Assembly (NCBI RefSeq): GCF_037201975.1
Contig: NZ_CP147520.1
Span: forward strand, 4,898,001 to 4,962,000
Origin: Streptomyces sp. TG1A-60
GTDB taxonomy: Bacteria > Actinomycetota > Actinomycetes > Streptomycetales > Streptomycetaceae
Reading direction: 5' to 3'
Length of the DNA stretch: 64,000 bases
In this document: positions 7,225 to 19,237 of the stretch, one piece after another
Position numbering within the stretch: position 1 is the stretch's first letter
How the letters are laid out: every line of letters begins with the position of its first letter
Made by a program: the position numbers and the translations under genes
Notes under the pieces: model-generated
Database searches by the model: none
The model's input: only the letters and a program-made list of their open reading frames with translations
What the model was told of the DNA's origin: nothing

Positions 7225-9333
7225 GTGAAGATCGCGTTTCTGATCAACAACGCCTACGGCATCGGCGGCACCATCCGCTCGACGGCCAACCTGTCGGCCG
7301 CGTTCGCCGACCGCCACGACGTCGAGGTCGTCAGCATCCACCGCTTGCGCGACGAACCGGCCCTCCCGTTCGACCCGCGCGTGCGCCTGACCACGCTGAT
7401 CGAGCTCCGGGACGGCAGCCCCGGCCACGAGGGCGACCATCCGCTCACCAAGCTGCCCGGCACGATGTTCCCGTACACGGGGGCCACCGGGAACCTGCCC
7501 TACACCGCGCTGCAGGACGAACGCATCGGCGCCTTCCTCGCCCGCACGGACGCCGACGTGGTCATCGCCACCCGCCCGGACCTCAACGGCTATCTCGCCC
7601 GCGACGGACGCCGCCGCTATCTGCGCGTCGGCCAGGAGCACCTCAGCCTGGACCAGTACCGGGACCCGCTGCGCGAGAACCAGAACAAGGCCATCGCCGG
7701 CCTCGACGCCTACGTCACCGTCTCCGAGGCCGACGCCACCCAGTACCGCGCCGCCCTGCCCGACGTCGCCACCACCATCGTCTGCGTCCCCAACGGCGTC
7801 CGGGCCCCCGCCGTCGTACGGTCCCGCCTGGACTCCCAGGTCATCGTCGCCGCCGGCCGACTCATCCCCATCAAGCGGTACGACCGGCTCGTGAACGCCT
7901 TCGCCAAGATCGCCGCCGAACACCCCGGCTGGACCCTGCGGATCTACGGACGCGGCCCGCAGAAGGAGAACCTGCGGGAGCAGATCGACCGGCTCGGACT
8001 GCACGAGCGTGCGTTCCTCATGGGAGCGGTCTCCCCCATCGAGACCGAATGGGCCAAGGGCGCCGTCGCCGCCGTCTCCTCCGACATGGAGGCCTTCGGC
8101 ATGACCATCGTCGAGGCCATGCACTGCGGCGTCCCGGTCGTCGCCACCGACTGTCCCCACGGCCCCGGCGAGATCATCACCGACGGCGAGGACGGCCTGC
8201 TCGTCCCCCTCGGCGGAGACGTCGACGCCTACGCCGACACGCTGAAGCGCGCCGTCACCGACGAGGCGCTGCGCGAACGGCTCGGCGAAGCGGCCACGAA
8301 GAAGGCCGAGACGTACGAACCGTCCGTCATCGCCCGCCGCTACGAGTCCCTGTTCGAGGAGCTGTCCAGGACACGGCGCCGCAGGTGGGACGGCGCGGCC
8401 CGGCTGAGGCAGCTCGCCCGTGCGGTACGACCGCGTCCCGCGAAGGCCGCCGCCGCGCCCGGCGGGAGCGCTCCCACGACCGCCGAGCCCGGCGTGCCCG
8501 CCGCGCACGCCCGCGCGAGCGCCGACGGCGGCGTCACCGTCCTGCTCGACCCGGCGGAACTGCCCGCCGGGCCCCTCGACTTCGTCGCCCGCCTGCGTCG
8601 CGACCCCGGCAGGCGGCAGATCCGGGTGCCTGTACCGCTGCCGAACGCCGACTCTCCCGACACGGTCGCCCGGGCGACCCTCCACCGGGACGAACACACC
8701 CTCGCCGAAGGACGCTGGGACTGCTATGTCGCGCCGCGCGGCACGAACAAGCGGGTACGGCTGACCGCGCGGCTGGTGGAACAGGCCGCGCTCGTCGGGC
8801 GGGCGCCGAGCGTCGATCAGCGGGGGGTCGGTGCGTGGATCCCGTACCCGACCGTCGACGGGTTCCTCGCGCTGCGGACATGGCTGCGGCCCGCGCATGC
8901 CGAGATCGACACGATCGAGGTCGGGGAGAGGGCGATGACCGTGAACGCGACGCTGTTCGGGGCGGCCGGCGCGCCGCTGGGGGAAGGGGCGGTGGTGCGG
9001 GCTGTCTCCCGGGCCGGCGCGGCGTACGACTTCTCCGTGGCCGTGCGGGGGGCGGGGGACCGGGGCGTCCGGTTCACCGTTCCGTACGGGGAGGTCATGG
9101 CTCGGCGGAGTGTCGAGCATGACCTGTGGGACCTGCGGCTGGTGCCGGCGGACGGGGCGGAGGCCGTGCCGGTGGGGCGGATCGGGGGAGACGTGGTCGA
9201 GCGGCGGAAGACCGATCTCGTACCTGGGCAGGTGTTCGAGCACTTCGAGCGGGGGCGGACGCGGGTGAAGCCGTACTTCACGGTGAGCAATGAGCTGGCG
9301 CTCAGCGCGAAGGATGTGGAGAAGGCCGGCTGA
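7225..9333 (+). CDS. GT4 glycosyltransferase with C-terminal accessory domain
   Basis: The 702-residue protein starts at GTG 7225 after AGGGGGA. Residues 1-390 form a GT-B fold family 4 transferase: N-terminal FLINNAYGIGGTIRSTANL, then AAGRLIPIKRYDRLVNAF, IYGRGPQ and the donor-binding EAFGMTIVEAMHCGVPVVAT. After a Pro/Ala-rich linker, residues about 420-700 form a beta-rich domain ending in RTRVKPYFTVSNELAL. I recognise that domain from other Streptomyces wall-polymer transferases. It has no signal peptide or membrane helix. A role in teichoic-acid-like or surface glycan synthesis is inferred; donor and acceptor are unknown. The gene stands alone behind an AT-rich spacer, which suggests transfer. 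Confidence 0.8.
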   Translation: MKIAFLINNAYGIGGTIRSTANLSAAFADRHDVEVVSIHRLRDEPALPFDPRVRLTTLIELRDGSPGHEGDHPLTKLPGTMFPYTGATGNLPYTALQDERIGAFLARTDADVVIATRPDLNGYLARDGRRRYLRVGQEHLSLDQYRDPLRENQNKAIAGLDAYVTVSEADATQYRAALPDVATTIVCVPNGVRAPAVVRSRLDSQVIVAAGRLIPIKRYDRLVNAFAKIAAEHPGWTLRIYGRGPQKENLREQIDRLGLHERAFLMGAVSPIETEWAKGAVAAVSSDMEAFGMTIVEAMHCGVPVVATDCPHGPGEIITDGEDGLLVPLGGDVDAYADTLKRAVTDEALRERLGEAATKKAETYEPSVIARRYESLFEELSRTRRRRWDGAARLRQLARAVRPRPAKAAAAPGGSAPTTAEPGVPAAHARASADGGVTVLLDPAELPAGPLDFVARLRRDPGRRQIRVPVPLPNADSPDTVARATLHRDEHTLAEGRWDCYVAPRGTNKRVRLTARLVEQAALVGRAPSVDQRGVGAWIPYPTVDGFLALRTWLRPAHAEIDTIEVGERAMTVNATLFGAAGAPLGEGAVVRAVSRAGAAYDFSVAVRGAGDRGVRFTVPYGEVMARRSVEHDLWDLRLVPADGAEAVPVGRIGGDVVERRKTDLVPGQVFEHFERGRTRVKPYFTVSNELALSAKDVEKAG

Positions 9334-9403
9334 GGGGCCGTTCGCCGTAGGGGGTGAGGCGCGTGAGGACCTGCGGGCTGGTTGTGGCCGGCCGCGCAGT
9401 TCC

Positions 9404-9465
9404 CCGCGCCCCTGAAGGCGTGCCCCGCCCCTGAGCGGGAGCGGGACACGCCTTCAGGGGCGCGG
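9404..9465. terminator. Bidirectional hairpin terminator
   Basis: A 25-bp stem with one mismatch (9404-9428 with 9441-9465) encloses a 12-base loop. It lies between convergent genes, the glycosyltransferase and the TetR gene. There is no T-tract, as is usual in Streptomyces. The arm includes the phrase GTTCCCCGCGCCCCTGAA, which I know as common in Streptomyces intergenic DNA. Confidence 0.75.
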
Positions 9466-9467
9466 CA

Positions 9468-10145
9468 CTAGCTCTTTCGGTGGCCGATCAGGCGGGGCTT
9501 CTGGTTGAGGCCGTCCAGGCCGTGCCAGGCGAGGTTGACCAGGTGGGCAGCCACCTCGGCCTTCTTCGGGCGGCGGACGTCGAGCCACCACTGACCCGTG
9601 AGGGCGACCATGCCGACGAGGGCCTGGGCGTACAGCGGGGCCAGTTTGGGGTCGAAGCCGCGGCTCTTGAACTCGCGGCCGAGGATGTCCTCCACCTGGG
9701 TGGCGATGTCGGAGATCAGCGACGCGAAGGAACCCGTGGACTGCGGGATCGGGGAGTCACGGACCAGGATGCGGAAGCCGTCCGTGTACTCCTCGATGAA
9801 GTCGAGGAGCGCGAAGGCGGCCTGCTCCAGCAGCTCACGGGGATGCCCCGCCGTCAGAGAGCTGGTCACCATGTCCAGCAGACGGCTCATCTCACGGTCC
9901 ACCACCACCGCGTACAGCCCCTCCTTGCCGCCGAAATGCTCGTACACCACCGGCTTGGACACCCCGGCCTTCGCCGCGATCTCCTCCACCGACGTGGCAT
10001 CGAAGCCCTTGGAGGCGAAGAGGGCGCGGCCGACCTCCAGCAACTGCGCCCGGCGCTCGGCGCCCGTCATCCGGGTACGGCGCACACGCCGCGGCTTGTC
10101 ATTGCTCGGGGTGCTGCTGGAGTCGGTCGCCACGCCGTCAATCAT
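9468..10145 (-). CDS. TetR family regulator linked to the desaturase gene
   Basis: This 225-residue protein has an N-terminal TetR helix-turn-helix at about residues 28-75: AERRAQLLEVGRALF to VSKPVVYEHFGGKEGLYAVV. A helical ligand-binding domain follows and ends in WWLDVRRPKKAEVAAHLVNL. Its start ATG overlaps the desaturase stop (ATGA, 10142-10145), so the two are translated from one message. In other actinobacteria such pairs sense fatty acyl-CoA and set membrane unsaturation; here that is inference from context. The two dyads in front of the desaturase gene are the likely binding sites. Confidence 0.88.
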   Translation of the reverse strand: MIDGVATDSSSTPSNDKPRRVRRTRMTGAERRAQLLEVGRALFASKGFDATSVEEIAAKAGVSKPVVYEHFGGKEGLYAVVVDREMSRLLDMVTSSLTAGHPRELLEQAAFALLDFIEEYTDGFRILVRDSPIPQSTGSFASLISDIATQVEDILGREFKSRGFDPKLAPLYAQALVGMVALTGQWWLDVRRPKKAEVAAHLVNLAWHGLDGLNQKPRLIGHRKS

Positions 10146-11173
10146 GCCGCCTCCGCGGGCGCCTTCCGCTGCCGGGAGCCGTCCTCACCCCTGTTACGCC
10201 TGGAATCGATACGCGAGCGTGACGGCCAGCGGACGTCGTACGCCCAGCCGAACCGTTCGAACCACCGGATCAGCCGGGCGGAGGAGTCCAGTTGACCGCG
10301 TTCGACGCCGTGCCGGGCGGAGGTGGGGTCCGCGTGGTGGAGGTTGTGCCACGACTCGCCGCAGGAGAGGACCGCCAGCCACCACACGTTGCCCGAGCGG
10401 TCGCGGGACTTGAAGGGGCGCTTGCCGACCGCGTGGCAGATCGAGTTGATCGACCAGGTCACATGGTGCAGCAACGCCACCCGCACGAGCGAGCCCCAGA
10501 AGAGCGCCGTGAACGCGCCCCACCAGGACATCGTCACCAGGCCGCCGATCAGGGGAGGCAGCAGGAGCGAGACGCCCGTCCACAGGATGAACTGGCGGGA
10601 GATCGTCCGGAGCGTCCTGTCCTTGATCAGGTCCGGCGCGTACTTCTCCTGCGGGGTCTGCTCCTCGTCGAACATCCAGCCGATGTGCGCCCACCACAGG
10701 CCCTTCATCAGCGCGGGAACCGTCTCACCGAACCGCCACGGCGAGTGCGGGTCGCCCTCGGCGTCGGAGAACTTGTGGTGCTTGCGGTGGTCGGCCACCC
10801 AGCGGACCAGCGGGCCCTCGACGGCCATCGAACCCGCGATCGCCAGCGCGATCTTCAACGGGCGCCTGGCCTTGAAGGAGCCGTGCGTGAAGTGCCGGTG
10901 GAAACCGATCGTGATGCCGTGGCAGCCCAGGAAGTAGAAGAACACCAGCAGGCCGAGATCCAGCCAGCTCACCCCCCAGCCCCAGGCCAGCGGCACCGCC
11001 GCGAGCAGCGCGAGGAACGGGACGGTGATGAAGAGAAGCAGCGTGAGCTGCTCGATCGAACGCTTCTGCTCGCCGCCCAGCGTCGCCGACGGGGCTGAGG
11101 AATCGGGCGTCGCGGAGCCTGCGGAACGGGGCGCCTTCGGGGCGTCTTCGATCACATCGGGCCTTGTGGTCAT
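10142..11173 (-). CDS. Membrane-bound acyl-CoA (delta-9 type) fatty acid desaturase
   Basis: The 343-residue product starts at ATG 11173 (MTTRPDVIED); the open frame extends upstream without support. All three histidine boxes of the di-iron desaturases are present: GFHRHFTHGSF, VADHRKHHKFSD and ESWHNLHHADP. Four hydrophobic helices lie around residues 45-95 and 180-230. The enzyme introduces a cis double bond into acyl chains at the inner membrane and needs an electron donor that is not encoded here. It is first in an operon with the TetR regulator. Confidence 0.9.
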   Translation of the reverse strand: MTTRPDVIEDAPKAPRSAGSATPDSSAPSATLGGEQKRSIEQLTLLLFITVPFLALLAAVPLAWGWGVSWLDLGLLVFFYFLGCHGITIGFHRHFTHGSFKARRPLKIALAIAGSMAVEGPLVRWVADHRKHHKFSDAEGDPHSPWRFGETVPALMKGLWWAHIGWMFDEEQTPQEKYAPDLIKDRTLRTISRQFILWTGVSLLLPPLIGGLVTMSWWGAFTALFWGSLVRVALLHHVTWSINSICHAVGKRPFKSRDRSGNVWWLAVLSCGESWHNLHHADPTSARHGVERGQLDSSARLIRWFERFGWAYDVRWPSRSRIDSRRNRGEDGSRQRKAPAEAA

Positions 11174-11256
11174 GGGCGTCCCCTGTGGGGTCGAGGGTGG
11201 AGAGAGGTGGAGATGCCTGCGGCAACATCGTGCGCGGGTCGCCTGCCGGCTTTCCC

Positions 11257-11283
11257 TACGGTTCCGTAACCTACGGCATCGTA
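11257..11283. promoter_or_regulatory. Twin palindromic operator upstream of the desaturase operon
   Basis: Two similar 12-bp dyads, TACGGTTCCGTA (11257-11268) and TACGGCATCGTA (11272-11283), are spaced 15 bp apart centre to centre. They lie about 85-110 bp before the desaturase start in the divergent spacer to ppc. The layout fits two TetR dimers bound on one site. The rest of the 400-bp spacer (11174-11574) holds no gene. Nearer ppc there are three TGGCAC repeats (11357-11390, one arranged as GGCACTCAGTGCC). Confidence 0.6.
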
Positions 11284-11574
11284 AGTATGACAGCGCGGCG
11301 CCCGGCGGCAAGAGCCCACCGGTCTGCGCGTCCGCGGAGTGAGCGGGACGGTGGACATGTGGCACTCAGTGCCGCCAAAGTGGCACCTGCCGCCGGGTAC
11401 GCCCGGGTGGCCACCTATCCTGGAGTCGGTTCGGACAGCGCGGTCCGCTCTGAATCCTGCCCGGATGCCCAGCCCGTACAACCGCGCACGCAACCTCCTC
11501 GGGGTCGATGAGCCGCCGGGCACACATCCGAGTTCCCCTCCGGACGAGCTTCAACACTGCAAGGAGCCGCACCT

Positions 11575-14316
<2,742 letters not shown>

Positions 14317-14332
14317 CCCGCCACGTAAGGCA

Positions 14333-14364
14333 GTGCCCCCGTGGTCGTACGACCACGGGGGCAC
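14333..14364. terminator. Perfect-hairpin terminator after ppc
   Basis: A perfect 32-bp dyad, arms GTGCCCCCGTGGTCGT and its complement, lies 17 bp after the ppc stop and before the convergent membrane-protein gene. It probably ends transcription from both sides. Confidence 0.8.
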
Positions 14365-14392
14365 CACTGTGAAGACAAGCGAGGGGCGCGCC

Positions 14393-14911
14393 TCAGAGAG
14401 CCACCCACGCCGCCGTGACCAGCGCGATCCCCGCGCCGCCCAGCACCCAGGCCGACCGCACCATGCGCAGCCCGCCGGCCACGACCACCGAGGCCAGCAG
14501 CAGAGCACCGCCGAGAGGCACCCAGGCGTGCAACAGCCCCGCCGGGCCCGTCCGCACGACCTCACTGCTGCCCGGCTTCACCACGACGGTGTACGTCCGG
14601 CCGGACTCCACGGCCACGGACCGCTCGATGTCGACCCGCTCCCGGGTCCGCGACCCCGTCGACACCGGCTCGTACGGCCCCCAACAGGTCTCGCCCCCAC
14701 ACCGGGACACCGTCATCGTCCCCTGCTCGCGCCCCTTGCTCAGCATCACGTGCTGGGCGCAGCCCCAGGAACCCCACACCCCGGCGATCAGGATCACCAC
14801 CGCGAGAGCACCCATCGCCGCCAGCCGCGCGTACCGCAGCCCGGCCGACGCACCGCCACCCGGACGCGGACGGCGCCGCGAGCGGGAAGCGGGGGCTCTG
14901 CTGGCAGGCAT
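14393..14911 (-). CDS. Membrane protein of unknown function
   Basis: The product is about 172 residues; I chose ATG 14911 (MPASRAPAS), although ATG 14923 is also possible. After a basic Arg-rich N-terminus there is one helix (LAAMGALAVVILIAGVWG). An extracytoplasmic-looking stretch follows with two Cys in SRCGGETCWGP, then two closely spaced helices (WVPLGGALLLASVVVAGGL and AWVLGGAGIALVTAAWVAL). Its position between ppc and pth is the only context. No function is recognised. Confidence 0.7.
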   Translation of the reverse strand: MPASRAPASRSRRRPRPGGGASAGLRYARLAAMGALAVVILIAGVWGSWGCAQHVMLSKGREQGTMTVSRCGGETCWGPYEPVSTGSRTRERVDIERSVAVESGRTYTVVVKPGSSEVVRTGPAGLLHAWVPLGGALLLASVVVAGGLRMVRSAWVLGGAGIALVTAAWVAL

Positions 14912-15056
14912 GGCCGGGATCATTGGCCATGGTGCCGCGGTCGGTCAACCCTCGCAGGCCAGCACAGGCAACAAACGAATCGTGACTTGTCCGGATCACC
15001 GCAGCCTTGTCGTGCCACCCGACAACCCCACCGACCGGCTCAGAAGCCACACGTAC

Positions 15057-15652
15057 TCAGGAGTTGTACGTCCCCTGCGCCCGCTCCAACCCCTCGATCA
15101 CCAGACACTCCACCGCGTCCGCCGCCCGGTCCACGAAGTAGTCCAACTCCTTGCGCTCCGCCGACGAGAAGTCCTTCAGCACGAAACCGGCGACCGGCAT
15201 ACGACCCGGCGGACGACCGATCCCGAACCGCACCCGGTGATAGTCGGACCCCATCGCCTTCGTCATCGACTTCAGCCCGTTGTGACCGTTGTCACCACCA
15301 CCGAACTTCAACCGCAGCGTGCCGTAATCGATGTCCAACTCGTCATGGACCGCCACGACGTTCGCCACGGGCACCTTGTAGAAGTCCTTCAGCACGTTCA
15401 CCGGCCCACCCGACAGATTCATGTACGACATCGGCTTCACCAGAACCACCCGCCGGTTCGCCGGCCCCGGCGGCCCGATCCGCCCCTCCACGACCTGCGC
15501 CTGCGCCTTACCGGCCCGCTTGAACCTCCCCCGATCCGCTCGGCCAGCAGATCGGCCACCATGAACCCCACGTTGTGCCGGTTCGCCGCGTACTCCGGCC
15601 CCGGATTACCGAGGCCGGCGATGAGCCAGGGGGCACCCGCATCGCTCGTCAC
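15057..15652 (-). pseudogene. pth: Peptidyl-tRNA hydrolase, frameshifted as given
   Basis: The N-terminal frame from GTG 15652 (AAGGAG eight bases upstream) reads [20 protein letters not shown], with the catalytic His in NRHNVG. After LAERIGG the frame breaks in a run of five G (plus-strand C at 15528-15532). One more base there would restore [20 protein letters not shown], which runs into the second frame: [37 protein letters not shown] and GRPPGRM. All catalytic and tRNA-binding residues are therefore present across two frames. The enzyme recycles peptidyl-tRNAs and is essential in most bacteria, so a sequencing indel is more likely than true loss. Confidence 0.85.
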
Positions 15653-15727
15653 GTGCATGTCTCCTTGATACGCGCCAGCCGCCGCCCCGACCGGGAGCAG
15701 CGGCTGACGAAACGACGAAGATGAGGA

Positions 15728-16321
15728 TCAGGCCTCCGCGGCCTCTTCGCCCCCGGCCTCACCCTCCCGAGCCTCCTCCGCCTGCGCGGCCAGCACCTGC
15801 AGGACGACCGTGTCCCCGTCGACAGCCAGCGTGGTACCGCTCGGCAGCGGCACGTCCTTGGCCAGAACGGAGTCGCCGGCCGCCAGGCCCTCGACGGAGA
15901 CCGTCACGGACTCGGGGATGTGCGTGGCCTCGGCCTCGACCGGCAGCGCGTTCAGCACGTGCTCCAGCAGGTTGCCGCCCGGCGCCAGCTCACCCTCGGT
16001 GTGGACGTAGATGTCGACGTTGACCTTCTCGCCCTTCGACACCAACAGCAGGTCCACGTGCTCCAGGAAACCCTTGATCGGGTCACGCTGCACCGACTTC
16101 GGGATCGCCAGCTCACTGGTCTTGCCGTCGATGTCCAGCGAGATCAGGACGTTCGGCGTACGCAGAGCCAGCAGCAGTTCATGACCCGGCAGCGTCAGGT
16201 GCAGCGGGTCGGCACCGTGACCGTACAGAACACCGGGCACCTTGGAATCACGACGGATACGACGGGCGGCACCCTTGCCGAACTCCGTACGCGTCGACGC
16301 GCTGAGCTTCACCTCGGACAT
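15728..16321 (-). CDS. rplY: 50S ribosomal protein L25 (CTC form)
   Basis: This 197-residue protein starts at ATG 16321 (MSEVKLSASTRTEFGKG). The N-terminal L25 domain that binds 5S rRNA covers about residues 1-95 and includes RRIRRDSKVPGVLYGHG and DPIKGFLEHVDLLLV. The C-terminal beta-barrel domain of the general-stress CTC form follows, then an acidic Glu/Ala tail. Its order with pth, prs and glmU matches the usual actinobacterial cluster. Confidence 0.95.
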   Translation of the reverse strand: MSEVKLSASTRTEFGKGAARRIRRDSKVPGVLYGHGADPLHLTLPGHELLLALRTPNVLISLDIDGKTSELAIPKSVQRDPIKGFLEHVDLLLVSKGEKVNVDIYVHTEGELAPGGNLLEHVLNALPVEAEATHIPESVTVSVEGLAAGDSVLAKDVPLPSGTTLAVDGDTVVLQVLAAQAEEAREGEAGGEEAAEA

Positions 16322-16499
16322 GATCACTCCTCGTGGAAAACAGGAACGGACGTGGTCACCCGGCCACGAACGGCCTGCTACGAAGAGCGCGTCGATAACG
16401 GACAGCCACCCCGCGAAACGGGTACGGCCTCCCTCGCCGAGCAACTGCAGCAGTCTACTCGGCCAGCAAGGCCGCACCCAAAACGATCTCCGACGAGCC

Positions 16500-17474
16500 C
16501 TACTGCTCGTCGAACAAGCTCGTCACCGAACCGTCCTCGAACACCTCACGCACCGCACTCGCGATCGTCGGCGCGATCGACAGCACCGTGATCTTGTCCA
16601 ACTCCAGCTCACCCGGCGTCGGCAACGAATCCGTGAACACGAACTCACTCACCTTCGAGTTCTTCAACCGGTCCGCCGCCGGACCCGACAGCACACCGTG
16701 CGTCGCCGTCACGATGACATCCTCCGCACCATGCGCGAACAACGCGTCAGCCGCCGCACAGATCGTCCCACCAGTGTCGATCATGTCGTCCACCAGGACA
16801 CACACCCGACCCTCGACCTCACCCACCACCTCGTGGACGGTCACCTGGTTCGCCACATCCTTGTCACGCCGCTTGTGCACGATCGCCAACGGCGCACCCA
16901 GCCGGTCACACCAACGGTCCGCCACCCGCACCCGACCCGCGTCCGGCGACACCACCGTCAGCTTGCTCCGGTCCACCTTCGCACCCACATAGTCCGCCAA
17001 CAGCGGCAACGCGAACAGATGATCCACCGGACCGTCGAAGAACCCCTGGATCTGATCCGTATGGAGATCCACGGCCAGAATCCGGTCCGCACCCGCCGTC
17101 TTCATCAGATCCGCGATCAGACGCGCCGAAATCGGTTCACGCCCACGGTGCTTCTTGTCCTGCCGCGCGTAACCGTAGAACGGCACGATGACGGTGATGG
17201 AGCGGGCCGACGCACGCTTCAACGCGTCGATCATGATCAACTGCTCCATGACCCACTTGTTGATCGGAGCCGTGTGGCTCTGGATCAAAAAGCAGTCCGC
17301 GCCACGCGCCGAGTCCTCATAACGGACATAGATCTCACCATTGGCGAAATCGAAGGCCTTCGTCGGGACGACCCCGACACCCAACTGCCGGGCGATCTCC
17401 TCGGCAAGCTCGGGGTGGGCGCGGCCGGAGAAGAACATCATCTTCTTCTCGCCGGTCGTCTTGATCCCGGTCAC
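16500..17474 (-). CDS. prs: Ribose-phosphate pyrophosphokinase
   Basis: The 324-residue enzyme makes PRPP from ribose 5-phosphate and ATP, feeding nucleotide, histidine and tryptophan synthesis. Visible motifs are FANGEIYVRYEDSARGADC, FYGYARQDKKHRGREPISA (the flexible ATP loop) and the PRPP-binding VLVDDMIDTGGTI near residues 222-234. It starts at GTG 17474. It lies downstream of glmU with a 107-bp gap and probably shares its transcript. Confidence 0.96.
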   Translation of the reverse strand: MTGIKTTGEKKMMFFSGRAHPELAEEIARQLGVGVVPTKAFDFANGEIYVRYEDSARGADCFLIQSHTAPINKWVMEQLIMIDALKRASARSITVIVPFYGYARQDKKHRGREPISARLIADLMKTAGADRILAVDLHTDQIQGFFDGPVDHLFALPLLADYVGAKVDRSKLTVVSPDAGRVRVADRWCDRLGAPLAIVHKRRDKDVANQVTVHEVVGEVEGRVCVLVDDMIDTGGTICAAADALFAHGAEDVIVTATHGVLSGPAADRLKNSKVSEFVFTDSLPTPGELELDKITVLSIAPTIASAVREVFEDGSVTSLFDEQ

Positions 17475-17581
17475 AGCACTGTCTCCTCAGAGGTGTCGCA
17501 GCCGGACATGCCGAAGCAGCTCAGCTGGGATGCGGGTGTGCACTTATCACGGTACGCCGTCCCGGACGCGCCCGTTTCCGG

Positions 17582-19030
17582 TCAGCTTTCGCTCTCCGCC
17601 TCCCGGGAAGCCACCTCGGCCGCCTTCGCCGCCGCGCTCCCCGGACGCTTACGAGCCACCCAACCGTCGATATTCCGCTGCTGGCCACGGGCCACGGCCA
17701 ACGAACCGGGCGGCACGTCCTTCGTGATCACAGAACCGGCGGCGGTGTACGCACCGTCCCCGACCGTGACAGGCGCCACAAACATGTTGTCGCAACCGGT
17801 ACGGCAGTGCGACCCGACGGTGGTGTGATGCTTGTCCTGCCCGTCGTAGTTCACGAACACACTGGCCGCCCCGATGTTCGAGTACGCACCGATCGTGGCG
17901 TCACCCACGTACGACAGGTGCGGCACCTTCGTCCCCTCACCGATGGAGGCGTTCTTCGTCTCGACGTACGTGCCCACCTTCGACTGCACCCCGAGACGCG
18001 TGCCGGGACGCAGATACGCGTACGGCCCGACGGTCGCCCGCGCCCCGACCTCGGCACCGTCCGCGACCGTGTTGTCGACCCGCGCGCCCGCCCCGACCCC
18101 CGTGTCCCTCAGCCGCGAGTTCGGCCCGACCTCCGCGCCCTCGGCGAGATGCGTGGCGCCCAGCAGCTGCGTGCCCGGGTGGATCAGGGCGTCCCGCTCG
18201 AACGTCACGGTGACGTCGACCCACGTGGTGGCCGGATCGATGACGGTCACCCCGGCGAGCATCGCGTCGGTGAGCAGCCGGTCGTTGAGGACCCGGCGGG
18301 CCTCGGAGAGCTGGACGCGGTTGTTGATACCCGCGATCTCACGGTGGTCGCCGGCCACGGAGGCCCCCACCCGGTGCCCGGCCTCCCGCAGGATCCCGAG
18401 CACGTCCGTCAGGTACTCCTCGCCCTGACTGTTGTCCGTACGCACCTTGCCGAGCGCGTCCGCGAGCAGCCGGCCGTCGAACGCGAAGACCCCGGAGTTG
18501 ATCTCACGGACCGCGCGCTGCGACTCGGTGGCGTCCTTGTGCTCCACGATGGCGGTCACGGCACCGGAGGCACCGTCGCGGACGATACGGCCGTAACCGG
18601 TGGCGTCCGGGACCTCGGCGGTCAGCACGGTCACGGCGTTGCCGTCGGCGGAGTGGGTGGCGGCGAGGGCCTGGAGGGTCGCGCCGGTGAGCAGCGGGGT
18701 GTCGCCGCAGACGACGACCACGGTCCCGTCGACGACCCCGCCCAGCTCTTCGAGCCCCATCCGCACCGCGTGCCCGGTGCCGTTCTGCTCCGCCTGGACC
18801 GCCGTACGGACGCCGGGGTCGACCTCGGCGAGATGCGCGGTGACCTGCTCGCGGGCGTGCCCGACGACCACGACCAGGTTCTCCGGGTGCAACTCGCGCG
18901 CGGCGGCGAGTACATGGCCGACCAGCGAACGGCCACAGATGCTGTGCAGAACCTTCGGTGTGGCCGACTTCATACGGGTGCCCTCACCCGCTGCGAGTAC
19001 GACGACGGCTGCCGGGCGGGTTGCGCTCAC
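17582..19030 (-). CDS. glmU: Bifunctional N-acetylglucosamine-1-phosphate uridyltransferase / glucosamine-1-phosphate acetyltransferase
   Basis: The 482-residue protein makes UDP-GlcNAc for peptidoglycan. The N-terminal pyrophosphorylase domain has the nucleotide loop [30 protein letters not shown] and CGDTPLL. The C-terminal left-handed beta-helix begins about residue 260, with hexapeptide repeats such as [20 protein letters not shown] and the acetyltransferase segment [20 protein letters not shown]. Both activities look intact. The start is GTG 19030. Confidence 0.96.
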   Translation of the reverse strand: MSATRPAAVVVLAAGEGTRMKSATPKVLHSICGRSLVGHVLAAARELHPENLVVVVGHAREQVTAHLAEVDPGVRTAVQAEQNGTGHAVRMGLEELGGVVDGTVVVVCGDTPLLTGATLQALAATHSADGNAVTVLTAEVPDATGYGRIVRDGASGAVTAIVEHKDATESQRAVREINSGVFAFDGRLLADALGKVRTDNSQGEEYLTDVLGILREAGHRVGASVAGDHREIAGINNRVQLSEARRVLNDRLLTDAMLAGVTVIDPATTWVDVTVTFERDALIHPGTQLLGATHLAEGAEVGPNSRLRDTGVGAGARVDNTVADGAEVGARATVGPYAYLRPGTRLGVQSKVGTYVETKNASIGEGTKVPHLSYVGDATIGAYSNIGAASVFVNYDGQDKHHTTVGSHCRTGCDNMFVAPVTVGDGAYTAAGSVITKDVPPGSLAVARGQQRNIDGWVARKRPGSAAAKAAEVASREAESES

Positions 19031-19155
19031 GGGGATGCCCTTCGGCTGTGGAGGGGTGGGGTGTGGACATCCGCAGGATACCGGGGCGTTGCGAGGGGGA
19101 AATGTGAGCGGGTCCTGACCCGTCTTGCCTGGGTCAGGACCCGAACTGAGCTTGG

Positions 19156-19227
19156 CTCCCCCGCCAGGACTCGAACCTGAAATACATCATCCAAAGTGAC
19201 GTGTGTTGCCAATTACACCACGGGGGA
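19156..19227 (-). tRNA. tRNA-Gln (anticodon TTG)
   Basis: The minus strand folds as a cloverleaf. The acceptor stem TCCCCCG pairs with CGGGGGA, and the discriminator G is followed by an encoded CCA (19153-19155). The anticodon loop CTTTGGA gives TTG, which reads CAA. The T arm carries GGTTCGAGTCC. It lies between glmU and a broken HTH gene. Confidence 0.93.
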
Positions 19228-19237
19228 CCAAACCCGA

